A DNA stretch of 64,000 bases from JAPOUP01 sp965201085 (GTDB lineage Bacteria > Pseudomonadota > Alphaproteobacteria > Rhodobacterales > Rhodobacteraceae): assembly GCA_965201085.1 (NCBI GenBank), contig CBDAVS010000021.1:1-64000 (forward strand), in the 5' to 3' direction. Position numbers and translations under genes: made by a program. Position 1 is the first letter of the stretch, and each line of letters starts with the position of its first letter. Of the stretch, positions 16,290 to 25,861 are shown piece after piece. A model generated the notes under the pieces. That model saw nothing but the letters and a program-made list of their open reading frames with translations. It ran no database searches and was not told the origin of the DNA.

Positions 16290-19184
16290 ATGCTTAGGAA
16301 AAAGACCAATGGGGTTGCGCGACGCTCCCGGCGGACAAGTATCCTCAATCAAGTCGCCGAGACATCGATGGATCGACGCGCGTTTCTCAGGAATTCGGGT
16401 CTCGCGATCGGTGGTCTGACGGCGATCGCCGCAACCGGAGGATCGGTAACGAAAGCGGAAGCCGCCGACGGGACCGGCGCGGTTGAGCTTCGCAAGACCG
16501 TATGCACCCATTGCTCGGTCGGCTGCTCGATCATCGCGGAGGTTCAGAACGGTGTCTGGACGGGTCAGGAACCCGGTTGGGACAGCCCGTTCAACCTAGG
16601 TGCCCATTGCGCCAAGGGAGCCGCCGTCCGCGAGCACGCCCACGGCGAACGCCGCCTGAAATACCCGATGAAAAAAGAGAATGGCGAATGGGTTCGCATC
16701 TCTTGGGAACAGGCCATCGACGAGATCGGCGATGGCATGATGAAAATCCGCGAAGAAAGCGGACCTGACAGCGTCTACTGGCTGGGCTCCGCAAAGCACA
16801 GTAACGAACAGGCCTATCTTTTCCGTAAGTTCGCCGCCTATTGGGGCACGAACAACGTCGACCACCAGGCGCGGATCTGTCATTCGACCACCGTTGCGGG
16901 TGTTGCGAACACATGGGGCTACGGCGCCATGACCAACAGTTACAACGACATCCACAATAGCCGGGCGATCTTCATCATCGGTGGCAACCCCGCGGAAGCG
17001 CATCCCGTTTCACTGCTCCACGTGCTTCGGGCCAAAGAGCAGAACAACGCACCGCTAATCGTCTGCGACCCGCGTTTCACACGAACGGCGGCCCACGCCG
17101 ACGAGTTCGTGCGCTTTCGGCCGGGCACCGACGTGGCGCTTGTCTGGGGTATTCTCTGGCACATCTTCGAGAACGGTTGGGAAGACAGGGAGTTCATCCG
17201 CACCCGTGTCTGGGGAATGGACCAGATCAAGGCCGAAGTCGCCAAATGGACCCCGGAAGAGGTCGAGCGGGTTACCGGAACTCCGGGTTCGCAGCTGCGC
17301 CGTGTCGCCTTCACTCTGGCGAACAACCGGCCCGGCACCGTGATCTGGTGCATGGGTGGGACGCAGCACACCAACGGGAACAACAATACCCGCGCCTATT
17401 GCGTGCTACAGCTCGCGCTTGGCAATATGGGTGTGACTGGTGGTGGAACCAACATCTTCCGCGGCCATGACAACGTGCAGGGCGCGACCGACCTTGGCGT
17501 GCTTTCCCACACACTCCCCGGCTACTACGGTCTTTCCGCCGGTTCGTGGGCCCATTGGGCGCGCGTCTGGGGTGAGGATCTCGACTGGCTGAAAGGCCAG
17601 TTCGCATCGGTGACGGGAGCCGATGGCAAGGAAAAGAACCTGATGAACCTGACCGGTATCCCGGTCAGCAGATGGATCGACGGTGTTCTCGAAGACCCGG
17701 ACAACATGGACAACCCCGACAAGGTTCGCGCCATGGTCCTTTGGGGACACGCACCGAATTCGCAGACGCGGATGAAGGAAATGAAGACCGCGATGGAGCT
17801 GCTGGACATGCTTGTCGTGATCGACCCGGTTCCGACCGTCTCCGCCGTTCTGCATGACCGAACCGATGGTGTCTATCTGCTGCCGGCCTCGACCCAGTTC
17901 GAGACGCATGGCTCCGTGACGGCGTCGAACCGCTCGCTCCAGTGGCGCGAAAAGGTTGTCGAACCGCTCTTCGAGTCCAAGCCGGACCAGGAGATCATCG
18001 GACTTCTCGCTCAGAAGTTCGGTTTCCACGACCGCTTCTTCCGCAACATCGCCATGGAGGCCGACGGTGTGACGCCGGTCATCGAGGACGCGACGCGCGA
18101 GTTCAACTCGGGTATGTGGACGGTTGGCTATACCGGCCAGAGCCCGGAGCGCATCAAACTCCATATGGCGAATCAGCACACGTTCGACCGAACGACGTTG
18201 CAGGCTGTCGGTGGCCCGGCGGACGGCGATTACTACGGCATGCCATGGCCTTGCTGGGGCACGCCGGAGATGAACCATCCCGGAACTCCTAACCTTTACG
18301 ACATGTCCAAACCTGTCGCTGAGGGCGGTCTTTGTTTCCGGGCTCGGTTCGGTGTCGAGCGGGATGGCGAGAATCTCCTCGCCGAAGGGGTCTTCAACCC
18401 CGGTTCGGAACTTCAGGACGGTTATCCTGAATTCACCATGCAGATGCTGATGGATCTTGGATGGGACTCCGATCTGACCGCCGAGGAACGGGCGGCTATA
18501 GACGCGGTTGCCGGACCGAAGACCAATTGGAAGACCGACCTCTCGGGCGGCATCCAGCGGGTCGCGATCAAACATGGCTGCGCACCTTTCGGCAACGCCA
18601 AGGCCCGCGCCGTCGTATGGACGTTCCCCGATCCGGTACCGCTCCATCGCGAGCCGCTTTATACGCCTCGACGTGATCTGGTGGCGGATTATCCGACCTA
18701 CGAGGACCGCAAATTCTACCGGCTTCCGACGATGTACGCCTCCATCCAGAAGAACGATTTCTCCAAGGATTATCCGTTGATCCTGACGAGTGGCCGCCTT
18801 GTGGAATACGAAGGCGGTGGGGAGGAAAGCCGTTCGAATCCATGGCTCGCGGAACTCCAGCAGGATATGTTCGTGGAGATCAACCTACGGGATGCCAACG
18901 ATCTCGGTGTGCGGGATGGTGCCCAGGTTTGGGTCGAAGGGCCGGAAGGCGCCAAGGTCAAGGTCATGGCCATGGTCACCAACCGTGTTGGCGAAGGGGT
19001 TGCTTTCATGCCCTTCCATTTCGGCGGACATTTCGAAGGTGTCGATCAGCGGGGCAAATACCCCGCAGGTGCCGACCCCTATGTCTTGGGGGAGAGCAGC
19101 AACACCGCACAAACCTATGGCTATGACTCAGTCACCCAGATGCAGGAGACGAAAGCGACTCTCTGCAAGATCTGGGCAGCGTAG
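16290..19184 (+). CDS. fdhA: formate dehydrogenase alpha (catalytic) subunit, Tat-exported
   Basis: 964 residues. It oxidises formate to CO2 in the periplasm with a bis-MGD W/Mo cofactor. A twin-arginine leader (MDRRAFLRNSGLAIGG, from about residue 27) is preceded by the basic stretch usual for this family. The Fe-S ligands are Cys72, Cys75, Cys79 and Cys107 (CTHCSVGC, AHCAKG). The active-site residue is Cys197 followed by His198 in QARICHSTTVAG, so this is a Cys, not a selenocysteine, enzyme. Later motifs GGNPAEAHPV, CMGGTQHTNG and RLVEYEGGGEE fit FDH-N-like large subunits. The frame is intact and the sequence composition normal for the host. Confidence 0.95.
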   Translation: MLRKKTNGVARRSRRTSILNQVAETSMDRRAFLRNSGLAIGGLTAIAATGGSVTKAEAADGTGAVELRKTVCTHCSVGCSIIAEVQNGVWTGQEPGWDSPFNLGAHCAKGAAVREHAHGERRLKYPMKKENGEWVRISWEQAIDEIGDGMMKIREESGPDSVYWLGSAKHSNEQAYLFRKFAAYWGTNNVDHQARICHSTTVAGVANTWGYGAMTNSYNDIHNSRAIFIIGGNPAEAHPVSLLHVLRAKEQNNAPLIVCDPRFTRTAAHADEFVRFRPGTDVALVWGILWHIFENGWEDREFIRTRVWGMDQIKAEVAKWTPEEVERVTGTPGSQLRRVAFTLANNRPGTVIWCMGGTQHTNGNNNTRAYCVLQLALGNMGVTGGGTNIFRGHDNVQGATDLGVLSHTLPGYYGLSAGSWAHWARVWGEDLDWLKGQFASVTGADGKEKNLMNLTGIPVSRWIDGVLEDPDNMDNPDKVRAMVLWGHAPNSQTRMKEMKTAMELLDMLVVIDPVPTVSAVLHDRTDGVYLLPASTQFETHGSVTASNRSLQWREKVVEPLFESKPDQEIIGLLAQKFGFHDRFFRNIAMEADGVTPVIEDATREFNSGMWTVGYTGQSPERIKLHMANQHTFDRTTLQAVGGPADGDYYGMPWPCWGTPEMNHPGTPNLYDMSKPVAEGGLCFRARFGVERDGENLLAEGVFNPGSELQDGYPEFTMQMLMDLGWDSDLTAEERAAIDAVAGPKTNWKTDLSGGIQRVAIKHGCAPFGNAKARAVVWTFPDPVPLHREPLYTPRRDLVADYPTYEDRKFYRLPTMYASIQKNDFSKDYPLILTSGRLVEYEGGGEESRSNPWLAELQQDMFVEINLRDANDLGVRDGAQVWVEGPEGAKVKVMAMVTNRVGEGVAFMPFHFGGHFEGVDQRGKYPAGADPYVLGESSNTAQTYGYDSVTQMQETKATLCKIWAA

Positions 19185-19198
19185 AAAGGAGGTAGAAC

Positions 19199-19795
19199 AT
19201 GGGATCGAGAGTAAGATTTCTCTGTGACGCGGAGCGCTGCATCGAATGCAACGCCTGTGTAACGTCCTGCAAGAACGAGCACGAGGTTCCCTGGGGCATC
19301 AATCGGCGTCGGGTGGTGACAGTCGGCGACGGTTCGCCGGGTGAACGATCCATCTCCGTGGCCTGCATGCATTGTTCGGACGCACCCTGCATGGCGGTCT
19401 GTCCGGTGGATTGTTTCTATCAGAACGAGGAAGGTATCGTTCTGCACTCGAAGGATCTCTGCATCGGTTGTGGCTACTGCTTCTACGCCTGCCCGTTTGG
19501 CGCACCGCAGTTTCCGCAGGCGGGTAACTTCGGTTCACGCGGCAAGATGGATAAGTGTACCTTCTGCGCCGGCGGCCCGGAGGAGAACCATTCCACGGCT
19601 GAATTCGCCAAATACGGACGGAACCGGATTGCCGAAGGCAAACTGCCGATCTGCGCCGAGATGTGCGCGACCAAGGCGTTGCTCGCGGGCGACGGCGATG
19701 TCGTCTCAGCGATTTACCGGGAACGCGTGGTCGCACGGGGCTTTGGCTCAGGTGCCTGGGGATGGGGCACGGCCTACGACGCCAAGAGCGGGTAA
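19199..19795 (+). CDS. fdhB: formate dehydrogenase beta (Fe-S) subunit
   Basis: 198 residues, electron-transfer subunit with four [4Fe-4S] clusters. The Cys groups are CIECNACVTSC, CMHCSDAPCMAVCP, CIGCGYCFYACPFG and CTFC with the later CAEMC. It has no own signal, so it probably rides to the periplasm with FdhA. A strong ribosome site AAGGAGGT sits just upstream (19186-19193), 14 bp after fdhA ends. A hairpin terminator follows the gene. Confidence 0.94.
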   Translation: MGSRVRFLCDAERCIECNACVTSCKNEHEVPWGINRRRVVTVGDGSPGERSISVACMHCSDAPCMAVCPVDCFYQNEEGIVLHSKDLCIGCGYCFYACPFGAPQFPQAGNFGSRGKMDKCTFCAGGPEENHSTAEFAKYGRNRIAEGKLPICAEMCATKALLAGDGDVVSAIYRERVVARGFGSGAWGWGTAYDAKSG

Positions 19796-19817
19796 GCGTG
19801 ACCTGACCTGAAGAACA

Positions 19818-19855
19818 GGGGCGGTTCTTTACCTGAACCGCCCCTTGCTTCATTT
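19818..19855 (+). terminator. hairpin terminator between fdhB and fdhC
   Basis: A perfect 10-bp stem GGGGCGGTTC / GAACCGCCCC at 19818-19827 and 19835-19844 with a 7-base loop, followed by TTGCTTCATTTATTT. It lies in the 92-bp gap between fdhB and fdhC. It should end or reduce transcription into fdhC, or stabilise the 3' end of the fdhAB message. Confidence 0.75.
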
Positions 19856-19887
19856 ATTTGACCGTCATTGTTGCAGAGGTTGTTGAC

Positions 19888-21096
19888 ATGCGGCGTATCA
19901 CGATTCATGCCCTCATTCTATTTTTCGCGCTTTGGATGCCAGTCGCGGCGCAGGAAACGATGGAAACCGATCGAAGCGCAACCGGCGGCGCCCAGACGCT
20001 TGAGGATATTCTGGCCCGCCAGAGCGGTGAGAGGATTGATGACGCATTCAGGCGCGACAATGTCGGCGATCCTGATTCGGCTGCCGGACTTGCGGAGCAG
20101 CTTGGCACATTGGGTGGTGCCTCCCATCCGGAACTCTGGCGTGCGCTTAGATACGGTTCCGCCGACATTACGGTTTCTTCAGGTGGCGAAGTCGCCAGCG
20201 TATTGGTTCAGGACGGTGGAATGAGGTGGCTTGAGTTCCGCCGAATGGAACTGAGATCCTGGGGTGGTTATTTTCTGCTTGGCATGATCGGCGTTTTGAT
20301 GATCTTCTTTCTTCTTCGCGGACGCATCAGGATCGATGCACCGAAAACCGGTCGTACCGTGATAAGGTTTCAGGCGATTGAACGTTTCTCACACTGGTTA
20401 CTGGCAGGTTCCTTCATCCTTCTGGGGATCACCGGACTTCTGTCTCTTTTTGGCCGCGTCGCCCTAATACCGCTGTTCGGACACGAGGCGAATTCCGTTA
20501 TCCTCATAACCAGCAAATGGATTCACAACAACGTGGCATGGGTATTTATGATCGCGCTTGTCTTGGTCTTCGTCCTATGGGTAAGGCACAACCTTCCCCA
20601 TCGAACGGACATCAAATGGATCGCACAGTTCGGTGGCATCATCGGTTCAAAACACCCACCAGCCAGGAAGTTCAACGCCGGACAGAAAGTGATCTTCTGG
20701 TCCGTAATTATCCTCGGCGCATCGATCTCGGCCTCGGGTCTGTCGCTTCTCTTCCCGTTCGAACTGCCTATGTTCGCCAAGACGTTCGCGGCCCTGAACG
20801 ATCTGGGAATCACGGGCATGATCGGTCTGGAGCCGCTGCCCGTCACCATGTCGCCGCACGAAGAGATGCAGTACGCACAACTTTGGCATGCCATTGTATC
20901 TTTCGTGCTCATGGGCATAATCATCGCTCATATTTACATCGGATCCGCCGGCATGGAGGGTGCCTTCGACGCGATGGGATCAGGTGAAGTGGACGAAGCA
21001 TGGGCACATCAGCACCATTCGATCTGGTTCGATGAGCTTAAGGCCAGTGACAGGTCGTCCCAGCGCGGCGCGGATGGCACGACTCCGGCGGAATAA
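19888..21096 (+). CDS. fdhC: formate dehydrogenase gamma subunit, cytochrome b556
   Basis: 402 residues, start MRRITIHALILFFALW (signal peptide or first helix); a longer in-frame start at 19858 is less likely. The N-terminal periplasmic stretch of about 120 residues is followed by four or more membrane helices. Heme-ligand histidines are probable in IERFSHWLLAGSF, SKWIHNNVAW, YAQLWHAIVSF and GIIIAHIYIG. Passes electrons from FdhB to the quinone pool. The gene ends just before the ATG of the WD40 gene, so the two may be co-transcribed. Confidence 0.92.
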   Translation: MRRITIHALILFFALWMPVAAQETMETDRSATGGAQTLEDILARQSGERIDDAFRRDNVGDPDSAAGLAEQLGTLGGASHPELWRALRYGSADITVSSGGEVASVLVQDGGMRWLEFRRMELRSWGGYFLLGMIGVLMIFFLLRGRIRIDAPKTGRTVIRFQAIERFSHWLLAGSFILLGITGLLSLFGRVALIPLFGHEANSVILITSKWIHNNVAWVFMIALVLVFVLWVRHNLPHRTDIKWIAQFGGIIGSKHPPARKFNAGQKVIFWSVIILGASISASGLSLLFPFELPMFAKTFAALNDLGITGMIGLEPLPVTMSPHEEMQYAQLWHAIVSFVLMGIIIAHIYIGSAGMEGAFDAMGSGEVDEAWAHQHHSIWFDELKASDRSSQRGADGTTPAE

Positions 21097-22389
21097 ATGC
21101 GCATTCCATGCGTTCTGTCCCTTCTCCTGATGGTGACGCCAGCGGCGGCGGCAGACTTCGTCTCGCTTAAAGGACACGGCGGACCCATTATGGGACTGGC
21201 CGTATCGGATGCTGGTGAGGTCGCGAGCGCAAGCTTCGACAATTCCGTTGGACGATGGCAGGAGAACGATCCGCACTGGCTTGAAGGCCACGACGCTGCG
21301 GTTATCGACCTTATTTTTCTCCCGGATGGGCGCATCGCCTCAGGGGCCGATGACTTCTCCGTGTGGGTTTGGGATGGCGCCACGGGTCATGAACTCGGTC
21401 GCCACCTCGGTAAGGTAACAGATCTGGCGGTTTCGCCCGATGGAGCGCTGCTCGCCTCGGCGAGTTGGGACGGCACTATCATACTCTGGCCGCTCAACGG
21501 CACCGCTACACCTCGAACGATCAATCTGCGGGACGCCGGTGCCAACGATGTGGTTTTCGACACCTCCAGCGGTCATCTCTATGCCGCCACATCCAAGGGC
21601 GACATTCTGATATATGACCTTGAACTGAGTGACGCGTCACCTCGAAAACTGGTGAGCCATGGATTCGCCATAAACGAAATGGTCCTGGCCGAGGACGGAA
21701 CATGGCTCGCGTACGGTTCGGTTGATGGTGTGATCCGATTTATGGACACCCGAACCGGCACTGAATTTCGTGATTTCACCCTTGATCGACTCCCCATTCT
21801 CGCCATGACGTTCCACGAGGGTACCGATCAATTGGCCATCGGCGATGGACAGGGCTATATCACCGTGCTGTCGACCGAGAACTGGCATATCGAACGTAGC
21901 TTCCTCGCGGCGCGAGACGGGCCGGTCTGGGCACTTGCCTTTTCACCGGACGGTTCGACGATCTGGGCGGGTGGGCTGGACAGTGTCGTCTATGGTTGGC
22001 CGGTCGAATTACTTGACCGATTCGAACCTACGATGAGAACATCCCACAGTTTTCTTCGTGATCCGGAAACCATGTCGAACGGCGAGCGTCAGTTCATGCG
22101 TAAATGCTCTATCTGCCATGCGCTTGAATCCGGTGCATCGCGTAAGGCGGGCCCCAATCTCCATGGCCTGTTCGGCCGGCCTGCGGGTACGCTGGTGGGG
22201 TATCGATATTCCGACGTTCTTGTTGGTTCGGATATTGTCTGGTCAGCGGAAACGATCGATGATCTTTTTGATCTTGGTCCCGATAACTATATTCCCGGAT
22301 CGAAGATGCCGATGCAGCGAATCGCAAGACCCGAGGATCGGCGCGATCTGATTGACTTTCTTGCGAACTCAACGGTGACGGGAGAATGA
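21097..22389 (+). CDS. WD40-repeat beta-propeller fused to cytochrome c
   Basis: 430 residues with a signal peptide (MRIPCVLSLLLMVTPAAA). About residues 20-310 are WD40-like repeats (LKGHGGPIMGLAVSDAGEVASAS, LAVSPDGALLASASWDGTI, ALAFSPDGSTIWAGGLDS). The C-terminal about 100 residues form a class I cytochrome c: CSICH (Cys337, His341), RKAGPNLHGLFGRPAG, and Met ligand in YIPGSKMPMQRI. Exported. It directly follows fdhC, and could accept electrons or act as a scaffold. The partner is unknown. Confidence 0.85.
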   Translation: MRIPCVLSLLLMVTPAAAADFVSLKGHGGPIMGLAVSDAGEVASASFDNSVGRWQENDPHWLEGHDAAVIDLIFLPDGRIASGADDFSVWVWDGATGHELGRHLGKVTDLAVSPDGALLASASWDGTIILWPLNGTATPRTINLRDAGANDVVFDTSSGHLYAATSKGDILIYDLELSDASPRKLVSHGFAINEMVLAEDGTWLAYGSVDGVIRFMDTRTGTEFRDFTLDRLPILAMTFHEGTDQLAIGDGQGYITVLSTENWHIERSFLAARDGPVWALAFSPDGSTIWAGGLDSVVYGWPVELLDRFEPTMRTSHSFLRDPETMSNGERQFMRKCSICHALESGASRKAGPNLHGLFGRPAGTLVGYRYSDVLVGSDIVWSAETIDDLFDLGPDNYIPGSKMPMQRIARPEDRRDLIDFLANSTVTGE

Positions 22390-22392
22390 TAC

Positions 22393-22527
22393 ATGAAGGC
22401 CATGTGGGTTGGTTTTGCCGCAACGATAGTGATAACCGTGAGTGCGTATTTCGTGCTCGGAGAAATCGGATTTTCCTCTGCGGAGCGCGGATTGGGTGAA
22501 GCCGTCCGCATTGACACGGCAAATTGA
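22393..22527 (+). CDS. 44-residue single-pass membrane peptide
   Basis: Starts MKAMWVGFAATIVITVSAYFV: one hydrophobic helix at about residues 5-24, then a short tail ending RIDTAN. It sits 3 bp after the WD40-cytochrome gene. Its TGA overlaps the TTG start of the protease gene (TTGA), so it is translationally linked to both. I do not recognise a family. Confidence 0.6.
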   Translation: MKAMWVGFAATIVITVSAYFVLGEIGFSSAERGLGEAVRIDTAN

Positions 22528-24605
22528 GCGAAACAGATTATTCATGGCTTCGGACCGGATCGAAATTCCTGTCTTTCCGATATGCGTGTGCGATGTTGTG
22601 CGTTGTTCTGGCAGACATATCGGGCTTCGCCAGCGCGTCGGGGGCAATGCCACCCGAAGCACTCCATTCCGTCGTTTCCGTTCTGCCAAAGTGGGCCGGT
22701 CGCCCGCAGGGAGGAGCTGGCGCTCCGAAGGGTGGAGCGCCGGAAGGCAGCGGTGTCGTGCTGTATCCTGGGGTTGTGGCGACGGCATGGCATGTCATAG
22801 AACCAGCGGACCGGATTGACGTACGGCTCTCGGATGAACGCGTTCTTCCTTCTTGGCTGATCGCCTATGATTCACTGAGTGACATCGCGCTTCTGGGCGT
22901 GGATACCGAGCTAATCCCGTTCACTCTTTCGGATAATCCGGTCCTCGCGGGTTCAGTGTGCTCGATAGGCAATGCTTTCGGGTTGGGACTGTCGCTTACC
23001 TGCGGGGTTGTCTCGGCCACGGGGGTTTCGAATGCAGGGTTCAATGCCGTAGAGGACTTCATTCAAACCGATTCCGCCATCAATCCCGGCACCTCCGGTG
23101 GAGCGTTGGTTGACCGGCAGGGCCACCTGGTTGGAATGATATCCGCGATTTTCGCGTCTGACAGCGATACCAGCACCGGTGTTGGTTTCGCGGTATCGGC
23201 AAAGCTCCTCAAGCGGGTCGCCGATGCTCTACTGATTCATGGGGTTGCGTCCTATCCTGATTCAGGTTGGCGATTGACACCACCCGATACAGACCAGTTA
23301 CAGCGCCTCGCCGCGCCAGTGGTTGAGGAGGTTCGGCCTGACGGTCCAGCGGATAGAGCGGGAGTGCTATCCGGTGATCGGATTACCATGATCGGTGAGC
23401 GCCGCGTACGTAGCCCACTTGACGCCGTATCGGCACTTGGCATTCTTTCGGAAAACGCTGAATTCGTTGAAGTAGAGCTGCTGCGCAATGGAAGTTATCT
23501 GCACACTGAACTCCCGCTTGAACCGTACGACGCCACAACTCCCGATGCAGGGGACTCCTTGGACGACTGCCCACATCCAAGGCCGGTATGTGTGGTACGG
23601 CAGGCGGTTTTCCCGGTATCCAGTTTTGATCCCGTAGCCAGCGCGACCCGGATCGGATCGAACCTACTTGTCACCAACCGCCATGTGGTGGGAGATCGTA
23701 TGGACGCTGTAGTGCATACTCCGGAAGGCTCACGAAACGCACGGGTCATACCTTCGGACTATCAAGGGGATCTGGTTCTTCTGTCGGTGGAAGAATTAAC
23801 GGATTCGGGATATATTCCGATGCTGTATCGAGATGATCAACACTCGGCGCAGTATTATGCGGTCGGTACGGATGTTGGGCGTCAGGAAGTGCGGGTCTTT
23901 GGTCCCGGAACTCTGATCGCAGATCCGGCACCAGGGGTGGAACTCGGTCGGATCCATGTAACCACGCAGATGCAACCCGGGGTCAGCGGCGGTGCCTTGG
24001 TCAATGCCGGCGGTGGTCTTGTCGGCGTTGCCGTTGGTGGCGGCGAGGGCCGCTACGAGGCGATCCCATTGGAACAGATCCAACTGCTACTCGCGGGGCG
24101 CGGCGCTGACAGTGCCGATGCCGTGACCGAGGCTCTTGGTCGCTATTTCGCCGATTGCGCTCACCGAATTGATGCAGACGAACGCGGTGAGAAAACCGAT
24201 ATCAACAGCTTTGTGGCGACATGTTCAGCCGCGTTAAATCAGGGGCAACTGCTTGAGGCTGGCCGAATCCTGGCCCGGATCGGTGCGTTCGATGGCGCGG
24301 TGGCGCTCCATGGCCAAGCCGTTCGGCAATCGCCGAATTCCATCAATGCGCGACTTTCGCTTCTGGTCTCGATGCAGCTTGGCGCTCGCTTCGAGGAAAT
24401 GACCGAGCACGCACGATGGCTGATAATGACCGCACCCAACGATCTGCAAGCCCTGCGTTTCGCGATACAATCAGGTGTATGGGGTGGTGCGCCCGATCTC
24501 GCTGAGGAAGGTTATCGGTTGCTTCTAGAGGCGGATCCACGTCAGGCTCAGGCGGCGCGGCGTTTCATCGACAATGCCCCTCCGGCACCGAAAAATCGTC
24601 GTTAG
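22524..24605 (+). CDS. exported double trypsin-like serine protease with PDZ domain
   Basis: 693 residues, TTG start overlapping the small membrane gene; a hydrophobic leader ends near SASGAMPP. Domain 1 is an S1C (DegP-like) protease: His90 (TAWHVIE), Asp in SDIALLGVD, Ser191 (NPGTSGGALVD). A PDZ domain follows (VVEEVRPDGPADRAGVLSGDRI). Domain 2 is a second trypsin-like unit: His387 (TNRHVVG), Asp in GDLVLLSV, Ser488 (QPGVSGGALV). The C-terminal about 120 residues look like TPR helices (AVALHGQAVRQSPNSINARL). Both triads appear complete. Its 3' end overlaps the convergent subtilase by 4 bp. Confidence 0.85.
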   Translation: MSETDYSWLRTGSKFLSFRYACAMLCVVLADISGFASASGAMPPEALHSVVSVLPKWAGRPQGGAGAPKGGAPEGSGVVLYPGVVATAWHVIEPADRIDVRLSDERVLPSWLIAYDSLSDIALLGVDTELIPFTLSDNPVLAGSVCSIGNAFGLGLSLTCGVVSATGVSNAGFNAVEDFIQTDSAINPGTSGGALVDRQGHLVGMISAIFASDSDTSTGVGFAVSAKLLKRVADALLIHGVASYPDSGWRLTPPDTDQLQRLAAPVVEEVRPDGPADRAGVLSGDRITMIGERRVRSPLDAVSALGILSENAEFVEVELLRNGSYLHTELPLEPYDATTPDAGDSLDDCPHPRPVCVVRQAVFPVSSFDPVASATRIGSNLLVTNRHVVGDRMDAVVHTPEGSRNARVIPSDYQGDLVLLSVEELTDSGYIPMLYRDDQHSAQYYAVGTDVGRQEVRVFGPGTLIADPAPGVELGRIHVTTQMQPGVSGGALVNAGGGLVGVAVGGGEGRYEAIPLEQIQLLLAGRGADSADAVTEALGRYFADCAHRIDADERGEKTDINSFVATCSAALNQGQLLEAGRILARIGAFDGAVALHGQAVRQSPNSINARLSLLVSMQLGARFEEMTEHARWLIMTAPNDLQALRFAIQSGVWGGAPDLAEEGYRLLLEADPRQAQAARRFIDNAPPAPKNRR

Positions 24606-25861
24606 TCATCTTGCGGATTTGCGATCCAACCGACGGCGACGACGTCGGATCTTTCAAACGGGGACGGCGCGGCACGCGCCAGAACACGCTCTCTCAGACC
24701 GGCCACACTGAGCCAAGGCTCCCGTTCCAGCAACCTCGCCGCCAAGGCGGCAACCCTCGGCACCGCATAGCTTGAACCCGAAGCAGTACCGGAAGCGCCT
24801 CGGAAATCAATCACCGAAAGGTTTTCCGCAGGCACCATGAGATCAACGCTCCGTGCACCCCAATTTGACCCATTGGCCAGTTTACCAAACCCATCCGCCG
24901 ATGTGACCGTAATGATATTATCAAGGTCCAAAGCGGCTGGATAGACCGGTTCTCTGTCGATGTCCTGTCCGTCATTGCCTGCGGATACAATCGCAAGAAT
25001 CTCATATCGGTCAAGCGTCTCCGCGAAAGAACGCCATTCGTCCTGCCGACCGCTCCCAAGTGGCAGCACGAGTATACGCACGCCGTCATTGGCCGCGCGC
25101 TCCACAAGCCGCTCCATCCGGGCCATGTCCGGACGTGGATAACGATAGGAAATCAGTGCGGCATCAGGCGCTTCACGAACGAGGATCGAAGCGACTGCCG
25201 TTCCGTGCCGAATCGGCAGAAAGGGACTGCGTGACGTGTCACCGTCATACGGATATGGATCCATGTCCCAGAAATCATAACCGAGAGGCCGGCCTTCCAC
25301 ATCACGGGCGAGTCGATCCCTGAAGACAGGGAGGTCATAGGCAAGACCGGTGTCAATCAACGCTACGCGAATGCCGCCGGGATCCCGACCCGTTGGCCAT
25401 GGAGCCTGAAGTGTTTCCGTCCATCTAACTGTCTTCAGATCACCATCGAGTTGATCGAGAAAACGCCAGTGTTCTCCTTCGTCCCGAATGGCCCGTCCGG
25501 CCTGTATCACGCACATTCCGTCGGCAATTGCCTGTAATCTCGGATGAGTTCCATTGCCGCTCTGAACAAAGTACGATGCGCGAAACTGCCTCAGTCGCTC
25601 CTGAAACTGAAGGTGCTCAAGGTCCATTATATCGCCGTTTGGCAACGAAATCGTCACCTTTGTCCGTCCTGTCTGGCGTTTCTCATCGATAAACCAACTG
25701 CCCGGTAGCGCGAACTGTGCCAGAAAACCGTTCAGGTCCGGTTCCGGGCAAAGTTTGGCAATGGAATTGACGATATAGTTTCTCGGGTCGGCGGCGACAG
25801 GGTTTCCCTGTATCAGGAATGCAGCAATCAGAAGACTCGTCGATATGCAGCTTCTCGACAT
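24602..25861 (-). CDS. exported subtilisin-like (S8) serine protease
   Basis: 419 residues, with a signal peptide ending about AAFLIQGNPVAA. The catalytic triad is Asp170 (VALIDTG), His219 (RHGTAVAS) and Ser364 (ASGSSYAVP); the oxyanion Asn lies in SAGNDG. Residues about 25-150 form an N-terminal region that may be a propeptide or substrate-binding part. It is convergent with the double trypsin gene and overlaps it by 4 bp. Whether the two act together is unknown. Confidence 0.88.
   Translation of the reverse strand: MSRSCISTSLLIAAFLIQGNPVAADPRNYIVNSIAKLCPEPDLNGFLAQFALPGSWFIDEKRQTGRTKVTISLPNGDIMDLEHLQFQERLRQFRASYFVQSGNGTHPRLQAIADGMCVIQAGRAIRDEGEHWRFLDQLDGDLKTVRWTETLQAPWPTGRDPGGIRVALIDTGLAYDLPVFRDRLARDVEGRPLGYDFWDMDPYPYDGDTSRSPFLPIRHGTAVASILVREAPDAALISYRYPRPDMARMERLVERAANDGVRILVLPLGSGRQDEWRSFAETLDRYEILAIVSAGNDGQDIDREPVYPAALDLDNIITVTSADGFGKLANGSNWGARSVDLMVPAENLSVIDFRGASGTASGSSYAVPRVAALAARLLEREPWLSVAGLRERVLARAAPSPFERSDVVAVGWIANPQDD

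Noticed and set aside
16290..19184. Selenocysteine formate dehydrogenase
   Set aside because: The active-site codon is TGT (Cys197), not TGA, and the frame is uninterrupted.
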